From positions 1-48,208 of the forward strand of contig CAJURU010000024.1 of NCBI GenBank assembly GCA_910588845.1: DNA of 48,208 nucleotides, read 5' to 3'. The notes under the pieces are model-generated. The model was not told the origin of the DNA and did not search any database. It saw only the letters and a program-made list of their open reading frames with translations. Origin of the DNA: an uncultured Lachnospiraceae bacterium (lineage in GTDB: Bacteria > Bacillota > Clostridia > Lachnospirales > Lachnospiraceae). Positions 1 through 8,401 of the stretch are shown piece by piece; the stretch's first letter is position 1, and each line of letters starts with the position of its first letter. The position numbers and the translations under genes were made by a program.

Positions 1-1
1 C

Positions 2-112
2 GACTTCAAGGCTTTTGGGGCAGCGATAAAGGCGGCGCGGACAGGGCGCAAGGAGTGGAATTGGGATGGTAAAATATACTTACCATCCCAGTTCCAACAG
101 CCAGTTATTTAA
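2..112 (+). pseudogene. Fragment of a mobile-element HTH regulator
   Basis: The frame entering from the left edge reads DFKAFGAAIKAARTGRKE. This resembles the N-terminal helix of the small XRE-type regulators carried by clostridial conjugative transposons, which typically begin with an FDFKAFGxAIKxAR-like stretch. After about 18 residues the resemblance stops and the frame ends in an unrelated tail (WNWDGKIYLPS...) that runs into the neighbouring ABC gene on the other strand. I read it as the leftover 5' part of an element gene cut off by a rearrangement. The start codon lies outside the window. The match is short and from memory, so the call is tentative. Confidence 0.35.
57..95. repeat. Long inverted repeat at the ABC gene stop codon
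   Basis: The arms are GGAATTGGGATGGTAA on the left and the complement of GGAACTGGGATGGTAA on the right, differing at one base and separated by about 7 bases. The right arm encodes the last residues (ELGW) and stop codon of the ABC ATPase. It can form a strong hairpin at the end of that leftward transcript, but no T run follows it. It may be a terminator or a rearrangement scar. Confidence 0.6.
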
Positions 113-841
113 TAATCGCTCCCTGTCCCTCTCTTTGAACTCCAAGTCTTTCGGACTTATATACTCGCCCTTAATGTTGCCGTCTACAATATACAGCACT
201 CTGGAACACTTTGCGGCTACTTTTGCATCATGGGTTACCATCATAATCGTTGTTCCTTCTTCGTTTAACTTCACCAGTTCCTCCATGACCTCATTTGACG
301 CGGTTCTGTTCAAAGCTCCCGTAGGTTCGTCCGCAAATAAAACCCTTGGCATATTAATCATGCTTCTACAGATGCAGGCTCTCTGAAGCTGCCCTCCCGA
401 AACTTCATTGATGTCATTACCAGCGATGTCAATAATACCCAGCTTACGCATTAAGTCCTGTCCACGCTTGATCGTTTCCTTACGTGTCTCGGTATTCTTT
501 TTAGACTGCATCGCAGGAAGAATAATATTGTCGAGCACGGTCAGATTTTTCAACATATACATCTGCTGAAAGATAAAGCCCATTTCATCAAGACGTAAGT
601 CTGCAAGCTCCCTTCCACCCATTTTTGCAATGTTCTTTCCACAGAATTCTGCCTCGCCTGCGGTGATGGAATCCATGCCCGAAACGGCATACAAAAGCGT
701 TGATTTTCCCGAGCCTGACGGTCCCATAACGGCTACCATTTCGCCTTCGGAAACGGTAAAGTTTATATTTCTCAAAACGTTGTTCTGGCGTTTGTTTACG
801 ATATATGTTTTGCAGAGGTCTTTTACTTCTAAAGTATTCAT
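80..841 (-). CDS. ABC transporter ATP-binding protein (MacB/LolD type)
   Basis: Cytosolic ATPase that would power the FtsX-type permease encoded just upstream. Visible motifs are a Walker A GPSGSGKST near residues 40-48, Q-loop FQQ near 91, signature VSGGQ at 147-151, Walker B VLFADEPTGAL at 167-177 and a switch histidine in MMVTHDAK. The 253-residue length fits the family. The C-terminal NNWLLELGW matches the usual end of Firmicutes members. The 14-base gap to the permease gene implies one transcript. Neighbouring two-component genes suggest an export or envelope-stress/antimicrobial-peptide role, but the substrate cannot be read from the sequence. Confidence 0.92.
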   Translation of the reverse strand: MNTLEVKDLCKTYIVNKRQNNVLRNINFTVSEGEMVAVMGPSGSGKSTLLYAVSGMDSITAGEAEFCGKNIAKMGGRELADLRLDEMGFIFQQMYMLKNLTVLDNIILPAMQSKKNTETRKETIKRGQDLMRKLGIIDIAGNDINEVSGGQLQRACICRSMINMPRVLFADEPTGALNRTASNEVMEELVKLNEEGTTIMMVTHDAKVAAKCSRVLYIVDGNIKGEYISPKDLEFKERDRERLLNNWLLELGW

Positions 842-855
842 AATAGTTTCCTTTC

Positions 856-3225
856 TTATTCAATGTTAGCAGTATCAGAGGACTTGATTTTTCTTGTATA
901 AAGCGAGGTCAGGAATGCACTTACGGTTGTTGTGACAAGAATGATTACAGGGAAGAGCAGATACATTTCAACAGGATTGATCACGTAGTCAACCGCAAGC
1001 TCCATACCCGCCATTTTAAAAAGCGGATCAAAACATAAGTGAGTAAGCGGTATTGCAAAAATTTCCCCCATAATTACTGCAATCATTCCCACAAATATAA
1101 ATCGCAATGCGTGGTATGCATAGATTTTTCCGTTTCGTGTGCCCACGGCTTTCATGAGTGCGATTTCGCCCTGCTCCTTTGCGATAAAAGAACGCTCCAT
1201 AAGTACGGTTATGAGTGCGGCTAATACGATTGTGAGAACGGCTACAAGGGATTTTACTGCATCAAGAGTTCCCGCGATACCGACCATATCCGCTACTGCT
1301 TCAGCGCAGGTTCTTATATTTCCATAATCGGGAAAAATCCTCTGAATTTCTTCCATTCTACGTTCAATTTCCCTGCTGTCAGGATGATCCGTAAAGGTGA
1401 TCTGCGTATTGCCGCCGCTTCCTGCCTGAACGTAATTGATGTACGCATCGGTGTGAAGCCTGATACCGCTGCCCATCATATTCATAGACTGGAAAAACGC
1501 CGAAATGATATATTCCTTATCTCCGTCAATAGTTTTAATCGTAACGGTATCACCAATAGTTGCGTTCAGCTTATCCGCGGCAATCCGTGTTATCGCGATT
1601 TCATCGGTACCCTGTGGCGCTGTTCCTGCCGTGTATTCGTACATATCCATTGTGGAGCCTGTGCCTTGAAAGATACAGATATTATTGTCCTCGTTTTCTC
1701 CGAAAGAGACGGGCAGGATAAACATCATTTCCTGATAGCATTTTGCGGGAATGCCATGTTCCGCAAGAGTCTGTTCCATTTCGTCAAGGTGCTTTTCAAG
1801 CTTTTCGTGTCCGTCTTCCATCATACATTCCGCAATGATTTTACTGTCCAGATAGATATCGCAGTCCGCCCATCCAAGTGATGCGGCGAGACTGCCGCTG
1901 TTTATGGTAGAAACCGTTGCTGAAAGTATCAGCAAAAGAGACAGACATAAGAAGAATGTAAGTGAGATAATGCCGTAACGCCTGGGGCTGCTTACAATGT
2001 CATTCAGTGCAAGGAAGGGCGCCATCGGAAGCCTGGATTTCCCCAGACTCATAAGGCTCTTTTTGCGGAAACGCTCCCCTGTCTGACCGTTTCTGATCGC
2101 GTCAATGGGCGTTAATTTCTTCACCCTGCCTGTACAGCCATAGCAGAACCATATAATTACTGCGACGACGAGAACAGCACAAACAATGTTTACCAAAACC
2201 GGACTCTGATTTCCGACAATCATGTTCTGCGAAGAAACGCCCATAAGCATTTTACCGAAGGGGAAGCTCAGGGCAAGACCAACCGCCGCACCGATTACAG
2301 AAAGTCCTATATATTTCACAAGGTATAAGCCCCGGATTTTGAAATTGCCGATGCCAATCGCCTTCATGACTCCGATTTCACGGAATTCCTCGGAAAGTGT
2401 AAAGGAAATGGTAAAACGTAAAACTACAAACGCTATCATTATAAGAATAATGCTTATTATAAGCAGAATACCTACCACGATCATATCAAAAACATATAAG
2501 AATTTCATAAGGGCTCTGTCCAGTGTAAGAAGGCTGTTCTCTACAAGCGGTTTGATCTGTGGCAGGGCCGTTTCCATATCGGAAGAATAGATGTAAACAA
2601 GCTTACCGCCGTAATATCTTTCCGTGTTTTCTGCGGAAAGAAAACTCTCAAAATCCTCCTTACTTATGATATAGCGGTAAAATGTTACCTGCTGTGAACC
2701 CAAAAGCGCATCCTTTATTTTATCCGCAAGAACAAATTCACGGCGCACACCATTTAATTCTATGGTAAGCTTGTCGCCCACATCAACCCCGAGCGCGTCC
2801 GCCTCGCCCTCCTGCATATAAAACTCGCCCTGCCTGACCGTTTCGAGGGTACTGCCATCGGAAAGAAAATAATTCATACAAATGTCGCTTTGAATCAGAT
2901 TCGTACCATCGACAACGATATCCCCATCCTCATAGATAAAATTCTCGGGCGATAAAACCAATACGTTCTCTGTTGCATAGTGGTCTACTGCGCTTGCCTG
3001 GTTTAACGTTTCATCAATGTCAAGGGCAGAATTTTTATTCATGGCAGCCGCAAAATAATCAGGCGCATTTGCCATTTCAAAATAACTGTCCAGCGCCGTG
3101 GTAACATTAATGATATTGTTTACACTTGACGATACAAACATTGTGGCAAGAATCATAAATGATAGAAGAATAATATTCATTGCCCTTTTTCGTTTCAAGT
3201 CTTTTTTTAGTATGCTTAAATACAT
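856..3225 (-). CDS. ABC transporter permease, FtsX-like, double module
   Basis: Membrane permease of 789 residues with an N-terminal membrane anchor after a basic start (ILKKDLKRKRAMN). It has a large extracytoplasmic region, a three-helix FtsX block near residues 245-360 containing GVMKAIGIGNFKIRGLY, a second extracellular domain, and a second FtsX block near 660-780 containing IALMKAVGTRNGKIYAY. The doubled IxxMKAxG signature is typical of FtsX/MacB-type permeases that work mechanically rather than by channel transport. It precedes the ATPase gene. The RBS is GGGAGGC before the ATG. The layout (two domains, roughly 8 helices) differs from BceB, so a bacitracin-type label is not justified. 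Confidence 0.9.
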   Translation of the reverse strand: MYLSILKKDLKRKRAMNIILLSFMILATMFVSSSVNNIINVTTALDSYFEMANAPDYFAAAMNKNSALDIDETLNQASAVDHYATENVLVLSPENFIYEDGDIVVDGTNLIQSDICMNYFLSDGSTLETVRQGEFYMQEGEADALGVDVGDKLTIELNGVRREFVLADKIKDALLGSQQVTFYRYIISKEDFESFLSAENTERYYGGKLVYIYSSDMETALPQIKPLVENSLLTLDRALMKFLYVFDMIVVGILLIISIILIMIAFVVLRFTISFTLSEEFREIGVMKAIGIGNFKIRGLYLVKYIGLSVIGAAVGLALSFPFGKMLMGVSSQNMIVGNQSPVLVNIVCAVLVVAVIIWFCYGCTGRVKKLTPIDAIRNGQTGERFRKKSLMSLGKSRLPMAPFLALNDIVSSPRRYGIISLTFFLCLSLLLILSATVSTINSGSLAASLGWADCDIYLDSKIIAECMMEDGHEKLEKHLDEMEQTLAEHGIPAKCYQEMMFILPVSFGENEDNNICIFQGTGSTMDMYEYTAGTAPQGTDEIAITRIAADKLNATIGDTVTIKTIDGDKEYIISAFFQSMNMMGSGIRLHTDAYINYVQAGSGGNTQITFTDHPDSREIERRMEEIQRIFPDYGNIRTCAEAVADMVGIAGTLDAVKSLVAVLTIVLAALITVLMERSFIAKEQGEIALMKAVGTRNGKIYAYHALRFIFVGMIAVIMGEIFAIPLTHLCFDPLFKMAGMELAVDYVINPVEMYLLFPVIILVTTTVSAFLTSLYTRKIKSSDTANIE

Positions 3226-3305
3226 TCTTTTGCCTCCCTCTTGCTTCTGATTTGCTTCTGCAAGAGATATATTAACACCAAAATTATGAACTAATCATTA
3301 ATTAC

Positions 3306-3342
3306 AAAACTTCAGAGCCATTTAATCTAACCCTGAAGTTTT
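3306..3342 (-). terminator. Hairpin terminator after the sensor kinase gene
   Basis: Perfect 10-bp arms AAAACTTCAG and CTGAAGTTTT with a 17-base loop lie just downstream of the kinase stop codon. On the minus strand the second arm ends in TTTTG. It separates the two-component operon from the ABC operon, which therefore probably has its own promoter in 3226-3305. Confidence 0.75.
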
Positions 3343-3350
3343 CATACCCG

Positions 3351-4598
3351 TTATGACTTTCTAGCTACTATCGTCACACAAAAAACATCTTCATTCATCC
3401 CGGCAAAGATGTCGCCGTCCATTTTACGCATCAGTGTTTTGCAAATATAAAGTCCCAGACCGCTTCCTTTCATACCGGTACTATTGCTTCCACGGTAAAA
3501 GGAATCGAAAAGATTTGGAAGTTCCTCGTTTTTCAGATTGCATCCCGAGTTCTCGATCTGTATTAATTTACAGTCCTCCTCCTCCCCAAACGAAATGCGG
3601 ATACGCTTACCATCACCATACTTGATAGCATTTTCCATAACATTTTGCAGAACCTCAGCCATACGGTTCTTATCCCCTTTGACGAGACATTCGGAAATTT
3701 CATCCACTTGAAATTCAGTGTGAATTACAGACAACTTATCCTTGTAATAACTTTCTGTGGCTTTTATAACTTCTGAAATGTAATATTCTCCCATATGCAC
3801 TTCCAAATTCAGAAAATCCTCCCTGGAGGCAGTTACAATTTCATTTACGTACCCCTTTATTTCTTTCACATTCCTTGCAATGCCCTGCAAAGTTTCGTCC
3901 CTTCTCTCCTGTGTGTCATACAAATCCTCCGACAACGCTTTGGAATACAATTCAATGGAAGAGAGCGGCGTTTTGATATCATGGGACAAAGAAAGAATCA
4001 AAGTCTTCCGCTCCTTTAGAAATTCAAGTTCTTTCTCTTTTGTTTCCTCCAGCTTTTCGCGAAGCATGTCCATTCCCCACAGGAAACGCCCAAACAGCTT
4101 ACTTTTTTCTTCTTTTATAGGCATGGACAAATTCCCTTTCGCCAGCTCGTAAGATAAATTACTCATATCCTGAAAAGGCTTTAAGATTTTATGATACACA
4201 TATACGAGCACAATAATTGTCACAATCATCATACCCAGCAACGAGAAATTTATATACAAAGGTAATTGTGAACTTCTTCCCGCTGCATATTCTATCCGAT
4301 ACAGTTTACCAGCTATTTCTTCCACTAAATAATCGTTATCACAGGCTTCTTTGGCAACAAACTCTCTGATTCCTGCTATCGTCTCATACTTATCGAAATT
4401 CATTGCTTCTATTTCGGAAGCCTCTGGTTTTTGTTCTTCTATCTCTTTTATCAAGCGCCTTGCTTCCACGAGATATAATTTTCCGTCACTGTCATTGTTT
4501 TGATAAAAATACAGTATATTAGCTGACAGTATAAGCAATATCTCAACAATGGCAATCAAAAGTATAAAAATTTTAAACCTACTCAAACCGATACCCAA
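3351..4598 (-). CDS. Sensor histidine kinase of an ABC-linked two-component system
   Basis: Membrane kinase of 415 residues. Helices lie near 9-31 and 114-136 and flank an extracellular loop of about 80 residues. A HAMP-like linker follows, then a DHp domain with phospho-acceptor H206 in LSLSHDIKTPLSS, and a catalytic domain with N-box NVMENAIKYGD and G-boxes GSGLGLYICK. The start overlaps the regulator's stop codon by 20 bases, so translation is probably coupled. The sizeable extracellular loop sets it apart from intramembrane-sensing BceS kinases. It probably controls the adjacent ABC genes. The signal is unknown. Confidence 0.9.
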   Translation of the reverse strand: MGIGLSRFKIFILLIAIVEILLILSANILYFYQNNDSDGKLYLVEARRLIKEIEEQKPEASEIEAMNFDKYETIAGIREFVAKEACDNDYLVEEIAGKLYRIEYAAGRSSQLPLYINFSLLGMMIVTIIVLVYVYHKILKPFQDMSNLSYELAKGNLSMPIKEEKSKLFGRFLWGMDMLREKLEETKEKELEFLKERKTLILSLSHDIKTPLSSIELYSKALSEDLYDTQERRDETLQGIARNVKEIKGYVNEIVTASREDFLNLEVHMGEYYISEVIKATESYYKDKLSVIHTEFQVDEISECLVKGDKNRMAEVLQNVMENAIKYGDGKRIRISFGEEEDCKLIQIENSGCNLKNEELPNLFDSFYRGSNSTGMKGSGLGLYICKTLMRKMDGDIFAGMNEDVFCVTIVARKS

Positions 4599-5241
4599 CT
4601 CCCCACTCTGTAATAATATGCCTGGGCTTTCCCGGTTCTTCTTCTGTTTTTTCCCTAAGCCGCTTAATATGTACTGTCAGTGTCTGAATTTCCGAATCAC
4701 TGTCGCTTCCCCAAACAGTATTGAACAAATACTCCTTCTTCATAGTTACATTTTTATTCTCGATGAGCAGCTTTAACAGTTCAAACTCCTTTTCGGTAAC
4801 TTCTTTTTTCTGCCCATTTACATATACTGTCTGTTGCACGGTATTCAATCGGATATTCCCTTCTACAATCTCCGCCTGGCCATATTTTCTTTTAAAAATG
4901 CCTTTAATCTTGGCAATTAAAATATCTAAATCATAAGGTTTCTCAATGTAATCATCTGCGCCAAGATTTAAGCCTTTTAATTTATCATTCTTTTCCACCC
5001 TGGCGCTGGCAATTAAAATATGGGTATTGGAAGTCTCCCTGATCTTAGAACAAACCGCAAACCCATTTATTCCGGGAAGCATAATATCCAACACAATCAC
5101 TCTGGCTCCATATTTTTCATACAATTCCAAAGCCTTTTCACCGGTCTGGGCTACGCTAACCGTGTAATTCTCCTTACGCAAAAAATCACATAGCAAAATA
5201 CCTATTTCTTTGTTGTCTTCTACAATTAATATATCCAGCAT
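4579..5241 (-). CDS. OmpR-family response regulator
   Basis: 220 residues: a receiver domain with acidic pocket ED (8-9), phospho-acceptor D52 in VIVLDIMLPG, and a lysine in YIEKPYD. It is followed by a winged-helix DNA-binding domain near 125-220 (EFELLKLL, VWGSDSDSEIQTLTVHIKRLREK, IITEWGVGYRFE). It is the first gene of the leftward operon with the kinase. The ABC operon downstream is the likely target. Family membership is secure; regulation of the transporter is inferred from position. Confidence 0.93.
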   Translation of the reverse strand: MLDILIVEDNKEIGILLCDFLRKENYTVSVAQTGEKALELYEKYGARVIVLDIMLPGINGFAVCSKIRETSNTHILIASARVEKNDKLKGLNLGADDYIEKPYDLDILIAKIKGIFKRKYGQAEIVEGNIRLNTVQQTVYVNGQKKEVTEKEFELLKLLIENKNVTMKKEYLFNTVWGSDSDSEIQTLTVHIKRLREKTEEEPGKPRHIITEWGVGYRFE

Positions 5242-5324
5242 CTTTCTAAGTATCCTTCCTTACTCTTTTAGATATCACTTTGCACCCCTGGCTTTTTGCT
5301 GCCTTGCCTTTACCGTTCTTCATC

Positions 5325-5573
5325 TCACATCATTCTTTCACAATAAAGTTCTTTTCTGAAAACAAAAAAAGCAGCAAACGCAAAAGCCATTCCCCAAAGG
5401 GATATGGCCTCAATGCCATTATACCCTGAAATCCCGGCTAAATCAATCGGAACTTTTAGAGTGATTTCATTTTTCAAACCATGCTTATAATCATAAGTGC
5501 AATTTTCTGATTTGCGAAAGATTTGGAAAAAAGATTGTATTTGTGGTACAATATAAAAGATATGCGTTCGTAT
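5325..5573 (-). pseudogene. C-terminal fragment of a membrane protein (ABC-2 permease-like)
   Basis: An open frame of about 82 codons has no usable start codon. It reads clearly protein-like in its last 60 residues: KNEITLKVPIDLAGISGYNG, then a hydrophobic helix (SLWGMAFAFAAFFVF) and a short basic tail FRKEL before the stop. One helix followed by a basic tail fits the last segment of an ABC-2-type permease. Upstream, the frame dissolves into low-complexity sequence overlapping the exoA promoter region. I take it as the remnant of a gene that once sat upstream of the two-component system. Confidence 0.4.
5523..5552 (+). promoter_or_regulatory. Sigma-A-type promoter for exoA
   Basis: TTGGAA, an 18-base spacer, then TACAAT, about 180 bases ahead of the exonuclease start. 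It is the best match in the gap 5242-5731. The rest of that gap holds the membrane-protein fragment and nothing else I can support. Confidence 0.45.
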
Positions 5574-5731
5574 TTATCTTCTGATATATTTGAAGAGTAT
5601 TTTTTATAGATTCGTGATAGATTATTATAAGAATAGGGATAGAAAGCGCCCTGCGATGGCTTGCAGTATATTAGGACATTGAAGTATCAGAGCAGCAAAT
5701 AAAACCAGAAAGTGAAAGGAGTACCTATAGA

Positions 5732-6490
5732 ATGAAATTAATCTCATGGAATGTAAACGGCCTGCGCGCCTGCGTGCAAAAAGGCTTCCTTGATTTTTTT
5801 CGGGAAGCGGATGCAGATTTCTTCTGCATACAGGAGACAAAGCTTCAGGAGGGACAGATATCTCTGGATTTGCCCAAAGGATATTATGATTACTGGAATT
5901 ATGCCCAGAAAAAAGGCTATTCCGGTACGGCAATTTTTACGAAGCATGAACCTTTGTCAGTGGCTGACGGAATCGGTGTGGAAGAACATGATCAGGAGGG
6001 ACGTGTGATTACACTGGAATATGAAGGATATTACCTGGTGACTTGCTATACGCCGAATTCCCAGAATGAGCTTGCCAGGCTTCCCTATCGTATGGAGTGG
6101 GAGGAAGCGTTTTTAAATTATTTAGACGGGTTGAAAGCAAAAAAACCGGTGATCTTCTGTGGGGACCTCAATGTGGCGCACCAGGAAATTGATTTGAAAA
6201 ATCCGAAGACCAACCGCAAGAATGCGGGATTTACGGACGAGGAGCGCGAGAAATTTTCTGCGATACTCAGTCATGGGTATATCGACACATTCCGTTATTT
6301 TTACCCGGATGCGGAGCAAATTTATTCCTGGTGGTCTTACCGCTTTAAAGCGAGGGAGAAAAATGCCGGATGGCGGATTGATTATTTTGTGGTGTCTGCG
6401 GATTTGCAGGACAAGCTGGAGGACGCCAAAATCCATACGGATGTACTGGGTTCGGATCATTGCCCCGTGGAATTGGATATTAGTCTGTAA
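5732..6490 (+). CDS. exoA: Exodeoxyribonuclease III (AP endonuclease)
   Basis: Base-excision repair enzyme that cleaves at abasic sites and has 3'-5' exonuclease activity. At 252 residues it has the full endonuclease/exonuclease/phosphatase fold with the family motifs in order: SWNVNGLRAC near the start, IQETKLQ (metal-binding Glu), GYSGTAIF, CGDLNVAH, NRKNAGFTDEER, YSWWSYR, GWRIDYF and GSDHCPVELD (catalytic His near the C terminus). The start follows AAAGGAG. It appears to be monocistronic. I am very confident of family and function. Confidence 0.97.
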   Translation: MKLISWNVNGLRACVQKGFLDFFREADADFFCIQETKLQEGQISLDLPKGYYDYWNYAQKKGYSGTAIFTKHEPLSVADGIGVEEHDQEGRVITLEYEGYYLVTCYTPNSQNELARLPYRMEWEEAFLNYLDGLKAKKPVIFCGDLNVAHQEIDLKNPKTNRKNAGFTDEEREKFSAILSHGYIDTFRYFYPDAEQIYSWWSYRFKAREKNAGWRIDYFVVSADLQDKLEDAKIHTDVLGSDHCPVELDISL

Positions 6491-6560
6491 GGTAGATAAT
6501 CAAACCGGTAGGCAGTAATATTTTTTACGGTTGGCTGAATCTGGAAAAATAAAAAATACT

Positions 6561-6588
6561 TTGCATATGGGAAGAAGTATGGTATACT
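6561..6588 (+). promoter_or_regulatory. Promoter of the SCIFF peptide gene
   Basis: TTGCAT, a 16-base spacer, then TATACT, with the ATG of scfA 37 bases after the -10. The RBS AGAAAGGAAGAA lies between. Confidence 0.6.
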
Positions 6589-6625
6589 GATTCTAATCGC
6601 AAAATATAAGAAAGGAAGAACAATC

Positions 6626-6766
6626 ATGAAACACGTAAAGACATTAAATACAAGAAAGTTACAGAGCACTGTTAAGAAAGGCGGCTGCGGCGAGTGCCAG
6701 ACATCTTGCCAGTCTGCATGCAAGACAAGCTGTACCGTCGGCAATCAGAGCTGTGAGAATAAGTAA
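6626..6766 (+). CDS. scfA: SCIFF ranthipeptide precursor
   Basis: A 46-residue ribosomal peptide opening MKHVKTLNTRKLQSTV, followed by a core with six cysteines at 21, 24, 28, 32, 36 and 43. This is the hallmark of the 'six cysteines in forty-five residues' family, near-universal in clostridia. Family knowledge: the adjacent radical SAM/SPASM enzyme forms thioether cross-links from the cysteines. It has its own promoter and is followed by a hairpin, so more peptide than maturase would be made. It is too short for most gene callers, but the match is unmistakable. Confidence 0.97.
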   Translation: MKHVKTLNTRKLQSTVKKGGCGECQTSCQSACKTSCTVGNQSCENK

Positions 6767-6795
6767 TTCCTGACAATAATTTATATCATTACAAG

Positions 6796-6818
6796 GACCG
6801 TTCGCAAGACGAGCGGTC
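6796..6818 (+). terminator. Hairpin between scfA and scfB
   Basis: GACCGTTCG and CGAGCGGTC pair with one G-U across a 5-base loop, followed by ATTTGTG, a weak U tract. It probably attenuates read-through from the peptide gene into the maturase gene. Confidence 0.55.
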
Positions 6819-6894
6819 ATTTGTGCGTTATATCAGAGTGGGAATGTTATGCCTTGGACTGATATAAACTGAAAATAGAAAGAGAGGAATCAAC

Positions 6895-8253
6895 GTGGTT
6901 CACCAGTATAAGAACAACGGCTATAACCTTGTTTTGGACGTGAACAGCGGTGCGGTGCATGTAGTGGACGACGTCACCTATGACGTGATTTCACTGTTTG
7001 AATCTAATACCAAAGAAGGGATTATAAGCAGCCTGAAAGGGACATATCCAGAAGCAGAGATAATAGAGAGCTACGAGGAGGTCTGCGGGCTTGCGGCAAG
7101 GAATGAGCTGTTTTCCGTGGACGAGTATGAGAACTACATGGAGCAGTTTAAGGACAGGCCCACAGTAGTAAAAGCATTGTGTCTGCATATTGCCCACGAC
7201 TGTAACCTTGCCTGCCGTTACTGTTTTGCAGAAGAAGGGGAATACCATGGGAGAAGGGCGCTGATGTCCTTTGAGGTGGGTAAAGCCGCATTGGATTTCC
7301 TGATTGCCAACTCAGGGAAACGCCGGAACTTGGAAGTAGATTTCTTTGGCGGCGAGCCGCTTATGAATTTCGATGTTGTAAAACAGCTTGTATCATACGG
7401 CAGAGAGCAGGAGAAGCTTCACGATAAGAAGTTCCGTTTTACGCTCACCACCAACGGCGTATTGTTAAATGATGAAGTTATGGAATTTGCCAACCGGGAA
7501 ATGGCAAACGTCGTTCTGAGCATTGACGGAAGGAAAGAAGTGAATGACAGAATGCGGCCGTTTCGCAAGGGAGCGGGCAGTTATGAGTTGATTGTCCCCA
7601 AGTTCCAGAAACTTGCAAAGAGCAGAAACCAGGACAGATATTACGTGCGGGGGACATTTACCCATAATAACCTGGATTTCTCTGAGGATGTGCTGCATTT
7701 GGCAGATTTGGGATTTCAACAGATTTCCGTGGAGCCGGTGGTGGCGCAGCCAGAAGAGGAATATGCACTGCGTGAAGAAGACCTTCCACAGCTGTTTGAT
7801 GAATATGACAAGCTTGCAGTAGAGATGATTAAACGCAATAGAGAAGGAAAGGCTTTCAATTTCTTTCATTTTATGATAGATTTAGAGGGAGGGCCCTGTG
7901 TGGCAAAGCGTCTTTCGGGCTGTGGTTCCGGTACGGAGTATCTGGCGGTGACTCCCTGGGGTGATTTTTATCCCTGCCATCAGTTTGTGGGAAATGAAGA
8001 GTTTCTTATGGGAAATGTCACGGAGGGGATCAAGAATACACAGATACGCGATGAATTCAAGTCCTGTAACGTATATGCGAAAGAAAAATGCAGAAATTGT
8101 TTTGCAAAATTTTATTGCAGCGGCGGATGTGCTGCGAATTCATACAATTTCCACGGCAGCATTACAGATGCTTACGATATTGGCTGTGAACTGCAAAAGA
8201 AGCGGATTGAGTGCGCGATTATGATGAAAGCGGCATTGGCTGAAGACGTGTAA
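6895..8253 (+). CDS. scfB: SCIFF radical SAM/SPASM maturase
   Basis: Cytosolic iron-sulfur enzyme that installs thioether cross-links in the SCIFF peptide. The N-terminal peptide-binding region contains VLDVNSGAVHVVDD. The radical SAM cluster motif is CNLACRYC with C103, C107 and C110, and FFGGEPLMNFD follows. A C-terminal SPASM domain has cysteines at about 335, 343, 361, 391, 399, 402, 408, 412 and 431, enough for two auxiliary 4Fe-4S clusters. The start is GTG, chosen because AGAGAGGA lies 6 bases upstream and because the family begins xxHQYKxNGYN. It lies between scfA and secDF, the usual clostridial order. Confidence 0.96.
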   Translation: MVHQYKNNGYNLVLDVNSGAVHVVDDVTYDVISLFESNTKEGIISSLKGTYPEAEIIESYEEVCGLAARNELFSVDEYENYMEQFKDRPTVVKALCLHIAHDCNLACRYCFAEEGEYHGRRALMSFEVGKAALDFLIANSGKRRNLEVDFFGGEPLMNFDVVKQLVSYGREQEKLHDKKFRFTLTTNGVLLNDEVMEFANREMANVVLSIDGRKEVNDRMRPFRKGAGSYELIVPKFQKLAKSRNQDRYYVRGTFTHNNLDFSEDVLHLADLGFQQISVEPVVAQPEEEYALREEDLPQLFDEYDKLAVEMIKRNREGKAFNFFHFMIDLEGGPCVAKRLSGCGSGTEYLAVTPWGDFYPCHQFVGNEEFLMGNVTEGIKNTQIRDEFKSCNVYAKEKCRNCFAKFYCSGGCAANSYNFHGSITDAYDIGCELQKKRIECAIMMKAALAEDV

Positions 8254-8401
8254 GGAAAGCCGGCCTCTGTTGCACTTTGGCGCTTATGATAAATGTGGTG
8301 CAGTGTTAAGTGCATGAAGCATTTTATAAATAGAAATTAAACCCGGGAACACTCTTGAAAGGGTCGTACATACCGGTAAGAAAAGACAGGAGAGGAAGAT
8401 C

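Noticed and set aside
80..5241. Bacitracin-type BceRS-BceAB module
   Set aside because: The permease has two FtsX blocks with two outer domains and the kinase has a real extracellular loop, unlike BceB and BceS.
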